NCBI RefSeq assembly: GCF_020382885.2
Contig: NC_058508.1
Span: 3,898,055-3,962,054 of the forward strand
Direction: 5' to 3'
Length of the DNA: 64,000 nucleotides
DNA from: Scatophagus argus
Lineage: Eukaryota; Chordata; Actinopteri; Scatophagidae
Position 1 is the first letter of the stretch, and each line of letters begins with the position of its first letter. Made by a program: the position numbers and the translations under genes. Below the pieces are notes generated by a model, which ran no database searches, was not told the origin of the DNA, and worked only from the letters and a program-made list of their open reading frames with translations. Shown here piece after piece: positions 33,730 through 52,190 of this stretch.

Positions 33730-35470
33730 CCGCTCCAATAGCGCCCCCTGGCGGACTACAGCCGGTACTGTGTAAACACCACAGGCAGCATACGTCATGA
33801 TTTCATTTAATCCTTTAGATTCATTTTTTCCATGTTTTTCCCAGCACAAATTAAATTCCATTCACGTCCAATAGATCGAAGTGGAATAAATCTCAAAAAT
33901 GAAAAACCAAAAGCAATCCTTGGAGCAATACAACAGTCACAAAACATGGAAAAAAGTCAGAAATGGTATTAGTGTGTAACATATCCATCGTTTGTCCAAA
34001 CAGACTGCACAGTTATTGCCAAATACTGAAAGAAGAAAACCATAAAGGAAAAAATATGGAGATGTCAAAACAATGATTTAATATGTTAAAATGATAGTAG
34101 CACAAATATGACATATTTGGGTCAACAATTGACAGTTTTGATGACACTACAGAGAAAATCGTATTCCTTGTAGAACATTTTCAGAATTTTTTTTATATTA
34201 TATTCTGTGTTTTCAATTGTAACAAGACTACAGGTTTTCCGAGCAACAAAATATCCTATTTAATTTCTTACTCTCAGTCTCTTTCAGGCGTTCCTCCTCC
34301 TAACTGTCCGTTTTCGAGGCAGTGGCCATGGTGTCACTAACTGCATATCTTTTTCATGTTTTATTCCACTCAAAGAACACAGGCAGCGTCAAGATTTTGT
34401 CACTTGGAAGCGTCGGTCTGCCAGCTGAAAGTGCAGCTTTCCAGCTCTTGTAAAGTTTTAAGTATGCTGCCATGTTTATGTGACAGACGGAGCGCTGAAA
34501 GGCACTGACTTTTCAACTAAAGACACAAATTTATATGATCTTATTTCACCAGGTCAGAAACATATTGTTACACAATTCCTCTGATATGTTTTTCTTGTCG
34601 GTGAACTTTGGGATAATTAATACTGCTGCTACTTGAAAAACTAGAATGAGAAATTCGTGCTAGGTGAAGCTTCACAGACAAATGAAAAAAACAAACACAC
34701 GGTGACTTTTAATGGAGGATAATAACAGTTCACACAAAATGAAGGAGATTTCTGAACCTGTATTCTTCCTTTCTGTTTCTCGGCCAAATGTTTCTAACTC
34801 ACATTTGCCTGCCGAGAACACATGAAATTGTTGCTGATGTTAAATAAATTACGGGAATGAATAGCTTAAAAACAGCAGTTGTAAAAGTTGTAAAATCCAT
34901 ATACAGTGGAGGAAAAATACTTCTGTCTGTTTGTGTTCTTGCCCACACATGCTACAGATTAGATATGCGCTATATAAACGTACAGAAGAAAAAATAAAAC
35001 AACACCATTTTTTTTGGACCTCCTTTGGGCGGTGTTCATAAAAAGAAACAGATCAGATGGGAATCTGCCAATGTGACTTTCATGGGATTTTTTTCACCAT
35101 CTTGTCATAAACTCCAGGGAGGTTTTTTTTTTTTTCTATCCAATAACAACCAGTGTAAAAAGTGCAGATCTAATGTCAACACAAGGTGTTAACAGGTGGT
35201 CATACTATTGGATCTGGTCATAAAAACAGAAATGGCATTAAGGCCTGTTGTGTAAAGCTACCATAGTACATGTGTGTGGTCTTGGCTTCTTTCTCTTCAG
35301 AGGCAGAGGCGGGGCACATGACAGAACTCCAAATTGGAACCATCAGGCCGTCCGTTTGAGTGTCTTACACTCCTTCACAGATCTATATATACAAAAAAGA
35401 AGACAGAACTTTAGCTTGAAGGGATTGCGCTACAAAAGGGTGAATGTGACATGAGAGCTGCAGTCACACC
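33730..35470. other. Intergenic between carm1 5' end and gng5-like 3' end
   Basis: It should contain the carm1 promoter at its left edge and the 3' UTR of the gamma-subunit gene at its right. The centre is AT-rich with no recognisable ORF or repeat family. Confidence 0.5.
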
Positions 35471-38020
<2,550 letters not shown>

Positions 38021-39052
38021 GACTGAGTCTGAGTAACAGAGAGACTGACCAAGAAGTCAGTCGCCTTAGTGTGTCTTCCGGTGAGAGCCTTCAAAATAAA
38101 AAGCCCATTCGCTCACTTTTCTGAACTCCCTCCACCCACGACCCAATTACACACACAGTCGTGTTTACATCACTTTTGGGGGCATTATATTGACTTCCAT
38201 TCATTTCCTGGAGGCTCAACCACCACCTAACCATGACAATAAACGTTAGTTGCCTAATCCTAACCCTTACCTTAACCTAACCATAACCTCAGCCTAACCT
38301 TAAAGCAAGTTTTCACCCTAATATTTAATTATTTACACTGTGAGGGCTTGCTTTTTGTTCCCAAAAGTAAGGCAGGTTCTCACGATGTGACTGTGAAAAC
38401 AGATTTTTGTCCCCACAGGAATACACATCCACACACATGGCTTTTAATGGAGAAGGATTCTTTAAGATTCTTTACTAATATAATAGTGCATTATGTTTTA
38501 TGACGTAAGGTCATTGTATGTTTTACGCAAAAGATGACTATTATTAATGAAATTTGCAATGCAAGAACCCTGTATTTGACTTCAGTATAGTAATTCAGCA
38601 AATACATTTGCATTCTCCTCACTACTGACAGCTGTACACAAGTATAATGCTCACAGTTAAAAACCAAACTATCGATATCTATGTAAATGTCTGAACCCAG
38701 AACAGTGGCCAAGGCTACTGGTTGATGATATATATATTTAATGATTTCACTATAGTGGAAAAAAACTTACAAAAGTGGCAAAAGATCATAAAAAGTTCAT
38801 ATGAAATAAAATGCATACATACAATATAAAGAATAAAATAAAATTGTACATTGCAGTCTCTCTCTCTCACACACACACACACACGCACTAGTGCGCATCC
38901 AGTGTGTAACTATCAATAGAGGGCACCAACACGCTTTTCTGTCATACCCGAAGAAGAAGAAGAAGAAGAAAGCGGTTCAGAGGTGAAATTGGAAGTGTTT
39001 CCGGTGTAACTCGGGGTCACACAGAGGGGAGTAAAGCCTAAAACACTTCAAA
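38021..39052. promoter_or_regulatory. Divergent promoter region, gng5-like / clpp
   Basis: About 1 kb separates the two start codons. Next to each gene lies an ETS-type core: TTCCGG at 38076-38081 and TTTCCGG near 38999. No TATA box is apparent. The centre is occupied by a dispersed repeat and by (CA)n (38867-38884) and (GAA)n (38949-38971) microsatellites, so the two promoters may be separate and not shared. Confidence 0.45.
38130..38445. repeat. Dispersed repeat with imperfect CCTAACC motifs
   Basis: A stretch of diverged 'cctaacc'/'ccttaacc' motifs (38222-38303) is flanked by 'gacttccattcatttcctgg' on one side and 'gatttttgtccccacagg' on the other. Both are phrases I recall from fish interspersed repeats. 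The motif is telomere-like only by composition. Family not assigned. Confidence 0.45.
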
Positions 39053-42972
<3,920 letters not shown>

Positions 42973-43187
42973 GCCCACCACAGAGCTGCCACGAGTTGAT
43001 ACCTGGCAGTTCCTGAGAACAAGGCCAAGTTGTGTTTGTCTTGTCTGAAGTGGCTTCTTTCTTCCCCTTAACCAACGCTGTGCGACCTCCATATGTGCAG
43101 GCATCATGTGAGCCGAAAGTGACAGTGAAAAATGAAGTGAATCTAGTGCTCAGCACAGGTGTGTATGTGTGTCTTTTAAAATTACTT

Positions 43188-43207
43188 TTGCCTCACTAGT
43201 GAGGCAA
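43188..43207. repeat. Perfect 20-bp palindrome in clpp 3' UTR
   Basis: TTGCCTCACT followed by AGTGAGGCAA is an exact reverse-complement palindrome with no spacer. It lies in the presumed clpp 3' UTR. It could be a protein-dimer site or chance. Confidence 0.85.
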
Positions 43208-43341
43208 CTGTACTTGAGTTTATTTAGGGGAAGAGAAGCCCGTTAATCCTGGAGCTCCTGCTCTGTACCTCCTTGCTGCAGAGACGTCCACTGAAGAGTG
43301 GAGAGGACCTGTATGACCTGCATTTGAATACTCTTATTTGT

Positions 43342-43347
43342 AATAAA
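43342..43347 (+). promoter_or_regulatory. clpp polyadenylation signal
   Basis: AATAAA lies about 370 bases after the clpp stop codon, the first canonical hexamer there. This signal is missing from the duplicated copy of the last exon because of an internal deletion. Confidence 0.65.
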
Positions 43348-43379
43348 AATTATCATATTGACCACAAGTCACACAATGT

Positions 43380-44690
43380 GGGCTTCTGTCATCTAAAGAT
43401 CATCACATCAACAGTAACACACTAGCTTGCTGCACCTGCCCCCTGCTGGACAAAGTATGTAATTAATCAAAAAGTCACAGCTCAAAAATAAAGAAATGAA
43501 GATTTTAGGCTGCAGTTTATAGACCATGTTTTTAAATGTGTTAAATGTCTCAGCAGTTACACTCCTGCATCCTGTGCAGACATTAGCACCCTGCCCGCCT
43601 CCTGTCTGACTAGCCAGTCGTATAGTGGAGCTCAAGCACCATATACAGTTTTGCCAAACTTTTGTAATATTTTCTTAACCTGATTTTGGAATGAGAGCAA
43701 TTTCCTTCTGAACCCACTCTTTAATCCAGTCAAAGGTTACAGTCGACTGAAGCCTGCAGATGTTCCAGCCATCGAGAAAATTCCTCATCATCCACTGAGG
43801 GAGTTTTGACTGGGTCGAGAGATGCTGGAGGTCTGCGATGCACCCACACTGCGTTTGAAAAGGGGCTTTACAGATAGATTATAGGCAACTTCAAGTGTCA
43901 CTGCAGTGCACTCTGCCTTCACTGCTGTGACAAAACATATATTTTACAACAGAAAAGGTGAAGACTGATAAGTGAAATGATTTGCCTGCTCAGTCATGCA
44001 AATATTGAAATCAAATAAATATCTTGACTTCCCCTGGGCACATATAAAAAACACCAGTTGTGAGTGCATACGTTTGCCCCACATGTTCTTGAGAAGAGAT
44101 AAACATGCTAAGATCTAATTGTGATACTGCTGGCTCTGTATTTGTTACATTCAACTCATGTCATTTTGTTGGCATACTTGCATTGGGTTTGCATGTGGTT
44201 TTTCTCTGTGTACTGCAGCTTCTTCCCACAGTCCATGAAACATGCACATTAGGTTAACTGGCTACTCTATGTTACCCCGAGGTGTGCGCGTGTGTGATTG
44301 TCTGTCTTTTGTCTGTGTGTCAGCCCTGTGATGGTTTTTGCTGGAACAGACAGAATATAATTTCAAGTCTGGAGACACACTGGTCTGCTTTGCAAAGTTG
44401 TGTCTTCACTACAGAAGCAACAGCGCCCTCTGCTGTTGAAAAACTGGAGTAAAAAAAAGCTTACAACACCTGGTTGGTGTTCTCTCACTGTCTGCCCTGC
44501 TTAGCTTCCACAATCAAAGTACTCAGTGTCCTGCAACAGGCTCTGCTGACATTTGAAATTTACCCATTTGAGATCAATCTTCAGATTTCAAACCACTTTT
44601 AGTTTTAGATTTTCTTGCATACTCTTGTACTTTGATATTCTTGACTGAGACTGACAGTTCAAGCAGTTTAAGATGCTTCTGTGCTTAAAA
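43380..44690. other. Intergenic after clpp
   Basis: No ORF of note. The part from 44297 to about 44450 has a close match at 55164 onward, as part of the duplicated segment. The rest has no recognised family. Confidence 0.6.
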
Positions 44691-44698
44691 CCACACAC

Positions 44699-44779
44699 TG
44701 TCAGAAATGGGATTCAAACACACGCCCCCAGGAGGGGGCTGCAACCTGAACACAGCACCTTAGACTGGGCCATCCTGAC
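44699..44779 (-). pseudogene. Decayed tRNA-Leu (CAG) copy
   Basis: Read on the minus strand, it begins GTCAGGATGGCC and ends TTTCTGAC like the intact tRNA-Leu at 48.2 kb. The D-loop is shortened (the GAGCGGTCTAAG region is altered), and the anticodon and T arms carry unpaired substitutions. Confidence 0.8.
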
Positions 44780-45070
44780 TCCTTCATGTTGTGAAAATAG
44801 TCATTTGACAATTTCTTAACTGCCATGTTCACTCTAAACTTTCGTACATCAACAACTTCATTTCCTGTCCCTTCACAGTAAAAGTTATGACTTCCTATGA
44901 ATATCAGTAAATGATATACTCTCTTTACAGACACCAAATCTTTCCAAAAAAGTTTTCAAATGTGGGCTAACTTTTGCTAGCTGATGTCTCTCTCTTTGGT
45001 TTACAAGAAAAGCAGTAATGCAGTCTTTTGTCGATTCTTTCTAAAGGAGCTCATTGACAAGGTTTAAGGA

Positions 45071-45667
45071 ACACAAAATGAGAAATTTCTCCTACCTCGT
45101 ATGAAGGTTTCCCCATAGTGGAGAAATGATATTGTGTCTTCAAATAAGATGTAAGATCAGGTTCCACTGAGATTTGAACTCAGATCACTGGATTCAGAGT
45201 CCAGAGTGCTAACCATTACACCATGGAACCTCTATATGTGGTGAGTAGACAGTTTCTTCTATGATCTCAGCATGTATATCATGCATGCAGAGCACTGAAC
45301 ATAGAAAGCATGCAGCAGTAACAACAACACGGACAATAACAGAAAAAAAGCAGTTTTTACATTTAAGTAAATTTATTACAGTAACCTACTAAGTGAAATG
45401 TTCACGGAGATGTGACAAATGGTCACTTCAGGGCTAATTCTGAGAGACTTCTTACAAACAGGGATGCTGTATAGGAAGGATTCTTAGCGTGCTAACTTTA
45501 CTCAGGCTGACAAGGCTTAGAAACGGTGCTGCTCATCACCTTCTATTCCGTCTTACAAACTGCTGACTTTTCTTTGCCAGTATCATCTCACTGGCAGAGG
45601 ATGTGATTCAGGAGCCTCCAGACCAAGACCTGCTAGCATGTAAGAAAAACACATGCTGTCAGAAGTG
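45071..45667. repeat. Duplicated block A, copy 1
   Basis: This block is highly similar to 58746-59327 and includes a tRNA-Gln gene. It ends inside a tRNA-Leu 3' part ('gctgtcagaagtg'), where it is joined directly to block B. In the other copy the same tRNA-Leu continues to its 5' end. Confidence 0.85.
45159..45230 (-). tRNA. tRNA-Gln (anticodon CTG)
   Basis: 72 nt: GGTTCCA/TGGAACC acceptor stem, GTGTAATGGTTAGCAC D arm, and anticodon loop CTCTGAA. The T stem reads CTGAG/CTCAG and not the usual CCGAG/CTCGG; the change is compensated and still pairs. The downstream T-run is only three long, which is a weak pol III terminator. Possibly functional. Confidence 0.8.
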
Positions 45668-45842
45668 ACGCGACATCTAACGGTTAAAATCAGTTGGTGT
45701 TTGGACCTCCTGCTGCGGTCCTGCTTGACACACCTGCTGTTGTCCCTTAGTCTTATTTATACATTATTGTTTTTATTATATTGTTGTTTTTTATCACTCC
45801 TGTACTCTTTTATTGTTGCTGTTGCTATGCGTCTCTGTCTGT

Positions 45843-45874
45843 GTCCAGAGTGCTCACCATTAAACCACAGGACC
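45843..45874 (-). pseudogene. tRNA-Gln 5'-half fragment
   Basis: On the minus strand it reads GGTCCTGTGGTTTAATGGTG and then AGCACTCTGGAC, after which similarity stops at the anticodon. A matching fragment is at 57896-57926 in the second block-B copy, so the truncation predates the duplication. Confidence 0.7.
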
Positions 45875-45994
45875 TCTGTGCACACTGAGCAGTCTTTTGC
45901 AAATTCATTCTAAAAGAGCTCATCAATAAGGAACTCCTCCTTTATGAAAACTACCTGATTGTGGAGATTGCATCCTTAATTGATACTAAAGAGC

Positions 45995-46066
45995 AGGTTC
46001 CACCAAGATTTGAACTCAGATCGCTGGATTCAGAGTCCAGAGTGCTAACCATTACACCATGGAACC
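45995..46066 (-). tRNA. tRNA-Gln (anticodon CTG), possibly weakened
   Basis: A full 72-nt cloverleaf with a CTG anticodon. The T stem reads CTGAG/CTTGG, so two of its five pairs are G-U. Its counterpart in block B copy 2 (58.05 kb) has the consensus T arm. Only a three-T run follows. May be in early decay. Confidence 0.7.
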
Positions 46067-46827
46067 TGTGCACACATGCAGCACACATGCAGCACACATG
46101 CAGCACACAGTGGCTTCATGATCTCAGCATGTGTGTCATCCTGACTTCAAATACCTGAACCATCTCACTTGGACCAGCAACTCACTCCAAAATCAGAGAG
46201 AAGAATCCAGTGTTTTCCCTCAGAGAACCACGACCACGAAAACACAAAAGCATCTGAAAGGAGGAAACTCAGCCTTTGGTCATGTGCACGTGTTCCAGAT
46301 ACTTTGTCCCATCATTCATGAGCCACCAAAAATGGGGGTGGGTGTATAAAAACAGCTGTAATTCCTAAACAGTTAATCCCACACTTTTGTCAAAGCCCTT
46401 TAATTAAAGTCTTCTTCATTTCCAATTCAGTGTGGTGCTGTGCAGAGGCCAGATGCCAACAACCTTGCACTTGTCCCAGTACATTGGGACCTAACTGTGT
46501 ATACACAGACAAGAATACACCTACAAAGATTTCTTTGTGGTCACAGTGCTGACGGACTTATTGTACTGAAATGGCAGTGGTCATTTGTGAATCACAAGAG
46601 AACTGACTAAAGAACAAGGACATTAAAATACTGGAAAAAGAAATGTATGAATAAATCATCCTAAAGGTAAAAGTAAGTAAAAATAGTGAAATAATCTTAA
46701 AATCAGGTGGTTTCACAACAGAGCTGAACTTAAGCAAATAATTTGAATTGTCAGGCAGGAAATCAAAGCAGTGGAAGTCTGTGACCCACAGAAGCAGCTC
46801 TCTGACATCTAAAACTCTCTTGAGATC

Positions 46828-46899
46828 AGGTTCCACCGAGACTTGAACTCGGATTGCTGGATTCAAAGTCCAGAGTGCTAACCATTACACCATGGAACC
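46828..46899 (-). tRNA. tRNA-Gln (anticodon TTG)
   Basis: A 72-nt cloverleaf with anticodon loop CTTTGAA and intact CCGAG/CTCGG T stem. A TTTT terminator lies about 14 bases downstream on the minus strand (46811-46814). The only TTG isoacceptor in the window, and it looks functional. Confidence 0.9.
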
Positions 46900-46929
46900 T
46901 CTACACAGGTGATCACAGGTGATCACAGG

Positions 46930-48230
46930 TAAAAATGAATTCTTATATGAGTGCAATCCCTCAGGGGAAGCAGCTATAAATGAACTATAAAAATATAATT
47001 CAGTCAGGTAAGGCTTAAGCATATCAGGCTTATGGTTGTATCTTACTGTAATAACATCTGACATCGTTCAGTGGCTATTTCAAAGTGAAGCAACTTTACA
47101 TACCTAACATAATAATAATAAATGTCCTCATCTGTCCTGTTCCATTAATTAATTGGGGCTGAGGAAAGCAACATTTGACGTCTACTCGGCCAACAGAAAA
47201 AGGGCGGAGGCCCGGGAAAAACGGGCGGAGGACCACCACCTCTGACAGAGGCACAGGAGATGTCCCTGAGCCAAGACCAAGGAAGGAAAACGGTATCACT
47301 CAGCTAAGAAGTCATCAGGACGAGACAAACAACCCAGTCTCTCCTCCTCTCCCTGTGAACTAAAGCAGCCTCCTCATCCATAGGATCCTCGATAACAGGA
47401 CATGCCATTTTAATAGTAATTACTCGGTCGGTCTCCACTGAAATGTGTGGAGCCAGATGGTAAATGCAGAAATTTAAATTTGTAAGGCATAAAACCAAAG
47501 AAAACACGATTTCCAGCTTCAGCAGTACCACTGTAGATTTCACTGTTCGCCAGCAGGGGGTGTAGTTTCCCCGTTTCTGTCTGAGTCATGTGCTTGTTGA
47601 AGGGTCAGGATACTCCGGAAAACGAAGAGAAGCGCAACAGCACACGCTGCGTTGCAGGCAGTAGCTACTGCTGTGGACGATTTCAGGTGCTGGTGGAATG
47701 AAAACGTGACATGTGGGCCACCAGAGCTCGTTACCTGTGAATTCGAGAGCCACAGCCGTATTGGTGCTGTAGGTGTGCCGTAGTTACGCTGTATGTGCAC
47801 TGAAGCTGTGCTGCATCTTTTGCTGTAGTTATACAGGAACAGTACTGGATTCCTTTTTAATTTGCTTTGAGTAATACCAGTTCATTTTTGTATTCAATAA
47901 CCAGACAAAAACCTTTACTCATTTTGTTTCTCTGTGAGAAGAGCACCTTCAATTTTTTGGGAAAGACAATTAAAGATACCCACAACAAAAACTGTATTTG
48001 AAGTTGTGTGCGTTTTTTAGCCCGGCTGCATGTGTGTGACAGAATGAATGAATGAATGAATGAATGAATGAATGCAGCGCTTCAGCTCTGTAAAGGGGAG
48101 GAGACAGACAGAAACTCAGCGTCCACTGAAGAAAAGCTGCTCCCAGACTGAGTTATCACGGCATCTTACTCGGAGAATAACTTACCTCTCTTTCTGAAAT
48201 GGGTTTGAGCGAGGTTATAGTTAAAACAAG
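46930..48230. other. Intergenic within tRNA zone
   Basis: Short ORFs only. A (GAAT)n microsatellite occupies 48042-48074. No gene recognised. Confidence 0.6.
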
Positions 48231-48231
48231 C

Positions 48232-48314
48232 TGTCAGAAGTGGGATTCGAACCCACGCCTCCAGAGGAGACTGCGACCTGAACGCAGCGCCTTAGACCGC
48301 TCGGCCATCCTGAC
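48232..48314 (-). tRNA. tRNA-Leu (anticodon CAG)
   Basis: 83 nt with acceptor GTCAGGA/TTCTGAC (one G-U), D arm TGGCCGAGCGGTCTAAGGCG, anticodon stem CTGCG/CGCAG with loop TTCAGGT, a long variable arm, and T arm GTGGGTTCGAATCCCAC. This matches vertebrate tRNA-Leu-CAG. A T-run follows within ten bases. It is the only intact Leu copy here; three others are decayed. Confidence 0.93.
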
Positions 48315-48717
48315 TCCTTCAGGTAACGAAAAGGCACTTTACAACTTCTCAACTTATACAGCATTTGCACGTACTTTCTCAAAGTACCTGCGGTTTTAAT
48401 TATGCTCTCTTAGTGTGCTAGAACATGTTTTTGAGGGATCTATTTTACCTCTCAGCACAAAAGCCAAATGAGACACTCAGGAGACAGGCAGGAAGTCTTT
48501 TCTTCTTCTTAAATTCTCCTCCAAAGAAATCCCATCTCTGTATATATGCACTATTTTACTGTGTTTTTAACAGGATGTGATGTGGGCTGGCTGGTTTCAT
48601 TCCCACTCAGTCCTTATAAAAACAATCCTATTGAAGACACATTATAAACCAAAACAACTTGAAGTGCTTTGAGATTTAACTGTGACTGACTTTAAGGGCT
48701 TTTGTTATTCTCTTAGA

Positions 48718-48795
48718 GTCAGTCCAAAGACCAGGACCCAAAATGCAGACACAGAGTGAGGGATAAAGTGAAGAAAAGAAAGTTTAATTAAAACA
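48718..48795 (+). repeat. Possible dispersed repeat end
   Basis: 'caggacccaaaatgcagaca' followed by a 'gaaagtttaattaaaacag' segment resembles a recurrent fish repeat terminus. The match is from memory only, and the family is unknown. Confidence 0.3.
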
Positions 48796-48829
48796 GAAAC
48801 AGAAACCTCGGAGCAGACCCCAACTCAGT

Positions 48830-50330
48830 GAGGGCGGCCATCTGCCTTGACCGGTTGGGTTGTGAGAGAGAGAGAGACAACTGTGCACAAGTATGGTGGA
48901 GGAGGAGGATGCAGGTTGCTGACAGAGTCTGTAGGTTGAGGTCAATGGCACAGCTTTCCACCACAGTCTTTAGGTTGGTGCCACATGATGTTGGACATTG
49001 GAGCTTCAGCTGTCTGCAAGAATCTACAGGTGGAGGAAACTGCAGGTTTCTTGCATGAGCTATAGGAGGAGGCGGAGGCTGTTGTCTCCCAAAATATGCA
49101 GCAGGTTCCTGCCAGAATCTGCAGGAGGAGGTGATTGAGGAGGAGGTGCAGGTTTCTGGAAGAGGATGCCGGCAGGAGATGAGGGAGAACACAAGTCGCT
49201 GCAGTCTTTCTGAATGCACAGGTAGAGCAATGGATAATATAACTAGCAGTGAAGCTCCAAACTGACTTGATCAATTCTAACATACATTTAGAAACACTGA
49301 TTTTGTTCATGAACATCTCCTAAGAATTCTGAGTATGTGACTCACATCACCATGTTCATGATGTTCTGTGAAGTCTTTGGATGATGTGCCAAATCATTTC
49401 CAGCACCTGACCAGGCAGCAGTTTGATGTTGTCATTAGGAACAGCAGTGATCCACCAGCTGATGTTTGTCTGAAACGACACAAAACAAAACCTGTTAAAG
49501 TATTGAAAACATGTTATTAATGTCTCTCACGTGTAGCTCTTCAGCAGCCACTCTTTTAGTTTGCTGCACCTTTTCTGTGCAATTTACTGACTGGATTTCA
49601 GTTTACATGAGAAACATTAAGTACAAACATTTTGAAAATTTGGGAAAATCAACATGGCTTATCTTCAGTGAACGCTGTAACAATATATCAGTACACATAC
49701 TGATTCAGCTGTAGTGGCGGCTTGTTTCAGTTTGGCAGCTCAAGACCGAAGAAGGGAGACATCATCTTTGTAGAGATTTCAGGAAGAAGCAAACTGTGAC
49801 TGTCGGAAGAGGATGGAGCTGCACCAGATCGGTGGATGGTGTAGCTGTATATGGAGGCGGAGGTGTTTGGCAGAGTCTGCATGCAGATGATGGAAAACAC
49901 TGCAGGTGGAGCTTTGAGTTTTTCTTCCAGAATCTGTAGGCAGAGGAGGAGGAGGTGCAGGTTTCTGGAAGAGGATCCGTGAAGGAGCGGACTTTGGCTT
50001 TGGAGGACTTGAACAATCCATCAGAATGTCCAGGTGGAGGTGGCAGCAGATATTTCTGGTTGCGGGTAAAAGTTGACAGATTTCTGCCCGAATCTTCAGG
50101 TGGAAGTGGTGGGTGCAGGTTACTGGCACAGGCTGTAGGTGGAGGCAGTGGTGTAGATTTCTGAGAGAGGTCGCATGCAGGAGTTGGAATCAGCTCTAGT
50201 CGGAGCAGTCAGGTGTCTGCTGCCTGCAGGTGGAGACTCGGTCAGCAGACGGTTGATGTATTAAGTAGGCAGAGTTCATTTCTAAACACGGGTGGTGGAG
50301 ACTGCAGGTGAAGGATGGAACATCTTACTC
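48830..50330. repeat. Diverged GGAGG/CAGGTT minisatellite-like tract
   Basis: Degenerate units built on 'gaggaggtgcaggtttctgg' recur across about 1.5 kb. The clearest pair is 49139-49171 and 49947-49979. Weaker units contain 'ctgcaggtggagg' and 'ccagaatctgcagg'. Open frames on either strand here are low-complexity (Pro/His/Leu- or Gly-rich) and probably not proteins. The tract lies just 3' of the unrecognised gene. Confidence 0.6.
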
Positions 50331-50490
50331 CAGTTGGATTTCAGAGGTTGTTTGAGTTTGGCAGATGATTTCATTTAGTTGCTGGTTGAGGTTGAGGCTG
50401 GTTTGAACAGTTTTCTGACAGTTGACAAACGTATTTGATCTTGTTTAACTAATATAAAATAAAGTTGGCAGTGGAACTGCTGCTTTCGGT

Positions 50491-52182
50491 TTAGTTGGAG
50501 GTTTTTGCTCTCTTGTTTGGTGGCTGTTCAGGGCTTGGTTCTCCAGAAGTATCAACATTATACAGGGGAGGATACACTCCAACCCCGTACGATACGTCCA
50601 CGTGCACCAGTCCGTCTTCATTGGCTGATGACGTAAACGTGGGACGATCCAGTCTCTCCCACAGCTTCTGCTTGATACGTCGTCCCAGCTCTAAACTGTA
50701 CGGACGAACCCTGCCACTCTTGTATCTATGAGCCGTGGAATGTGAAGCAATTAAATAATCACAAAACTTTTGATTGACAAACGCATATATTGAAAGACTG
50801 AGTGGTCAGTATTGGAATAATTTGACAAATGCCATATGATCTGACTGAGAGAGTGACATACCTCAGCATATCATCTACCACTCCATGGTATAGTTGCTGG
50901 TATTCTTCCACTGAGCAGTTGTGTATTTTCAGTGGAGCATCACGGTTTACACCAGCTGAGCTCAGCTGCTTATCAGCACTGGAGGGCTGGGGGCTGGGAG
51001 GCACATTTGATATCCCTGGCAGGTCAGCGGGTGGGATCGTGGACTGAAGGCTTGGGACCAAATTGACGGTCACACGATGTTCAGTAGAAGGTTTGGAAGG
51101 AAGAGGAGCAGAGCTTCGTTTCCTCTTGCGGGAGAGGTTGGCAGTGGATGCAGAGTGCTGAGGCCCGGAGGTTACATTCAGAACCTGAGGAAGATCATCA
51201 GCACACGAGAGGATGTCAGGCTCTGCTCCAAAGTTTAGAGAGGACTGCTTTGTCAAATTCCAAGACACCTCACATATTCTGTTCAGCTGTTTTTACACCT
51301 GACTGCTCAAACAATTTGGCTTCAAGGGCAATAAAAACGCATGGAAGCTGAGAACGGCGTAGCTTGCAGTTGTTTCAGTGGCATCTCAACATACGTTACA
51401 TACATACATACGTCAACAAACGTTAATACGTGTTGTTATATTGAGGGACTTGACAGACTTTCTCTGTTTGTCGTAAGAATGTTTTCCTCAGTGATTTGAT
51501 ATGAGGATGTCTACATGATGGCTAATTATTGTCAGAGATAAGCTCACACACAGTGGTGATCTGCAGCAGATGTGTTACTGTCTATTGGGCTGCAAAGAAT
51601 TGTCACTGACAAGAGAAACTACCCACACTGATGGATGTTTGAATGTTCTGACTGTACCATTAATACATACGTTATTTACATACTTGATTCAACCATTAAT
51701 AAAGTATGGATTTAAGTAAGTAAGATTAAAGTACAGCCTGATACATTGATCAACAATCTGATCTGATCCATCTGCCATGTTAAACCAGCTGCTACAGTCA
51801 GACACCATCTGTGCATGCTGGCACCCTGATGAACATTACTGAGTATTAAGAGGAAATGACTGCTTGTTTTCTTGTTATATCCCATTGATTATCTCGTTAT
51901 CTCGGGACAGCAGCAGCATTAAAAAAACGATTGCTCGCTTGGTCGTTTTCGGTGTCTGTAAAATGAACTTCAGCTGTTTCTTACAGAGAAGTTTTGAGCA
52001 GTGAATGAGTAAAAAACTTGTTATGTTCCTTTAATATTTTCAGCCAGATGTCTGACCTGGTCAGTGCTGCAGCACAGACACTTGCTGTGGTCTCCACTCT
52101 TCCCTGCACGGTTTGCCTGGCGTGCAGAGAGTCTCCTCTTCCTCCAGTAGGAATGATCTTCCAGATGGACAGGAACGTCACA
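50491..52182 (-). CDS. Unrecognised spliced gene, C-terminal exons
   Basis: The two best-supported exons are 50491-50725 (terminal) and a preceding one ending at 50862. They join in phase (donor CTGAG/GTATGT, acceptor catag). The joined region reads EEYQQLYHGVVDDMLR, then YKSGRVRPYSLELGRRIKQK, LWERLDRPTF and a VHVDVSYGVG segment. It ends ...PPNKRAKTSN, a Lys/Arg patch that could be a nuclear signal. The upstream exon contains LSRKRKRSSAPLP. Its 5' border is either 51244 or about 51193. A further candidate exon, 52057-52182 (42 codons, phase 0/0, CDVPVHLEDHSYWRKRRLSA), fits in frame, but no start codon was found. I do not recognise the family. A small, basic, probably nuclear protein is an inference from composition only. 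Confidence 0.55.
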
Positions 52183-52190
52183 CTGCAACA

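Larger units (their letters stand above)
45667..46653. repeat. Duplicated block B, copy 1
   Basis: Closely matches 57725-58694, with scattered substitutions and small indels. It contains a tRNA-Gln and a 5'-half tRNA-Gln fragment. In this copy B directly follows A; in the second copy B precedes A. Confidence 0.85.

Noticed and set aside
38222-38303. Interstitial telomere repeat
   Set aside because: The CCTAACC motifs are imperfect and embedded in a dispersed fish repeat, not a (TTAGGG)n array.
48788-50164. Several 70-140 aa ORFs on both strands
   Set aside because: All arise from low-complexity repeat units and lack domain features.
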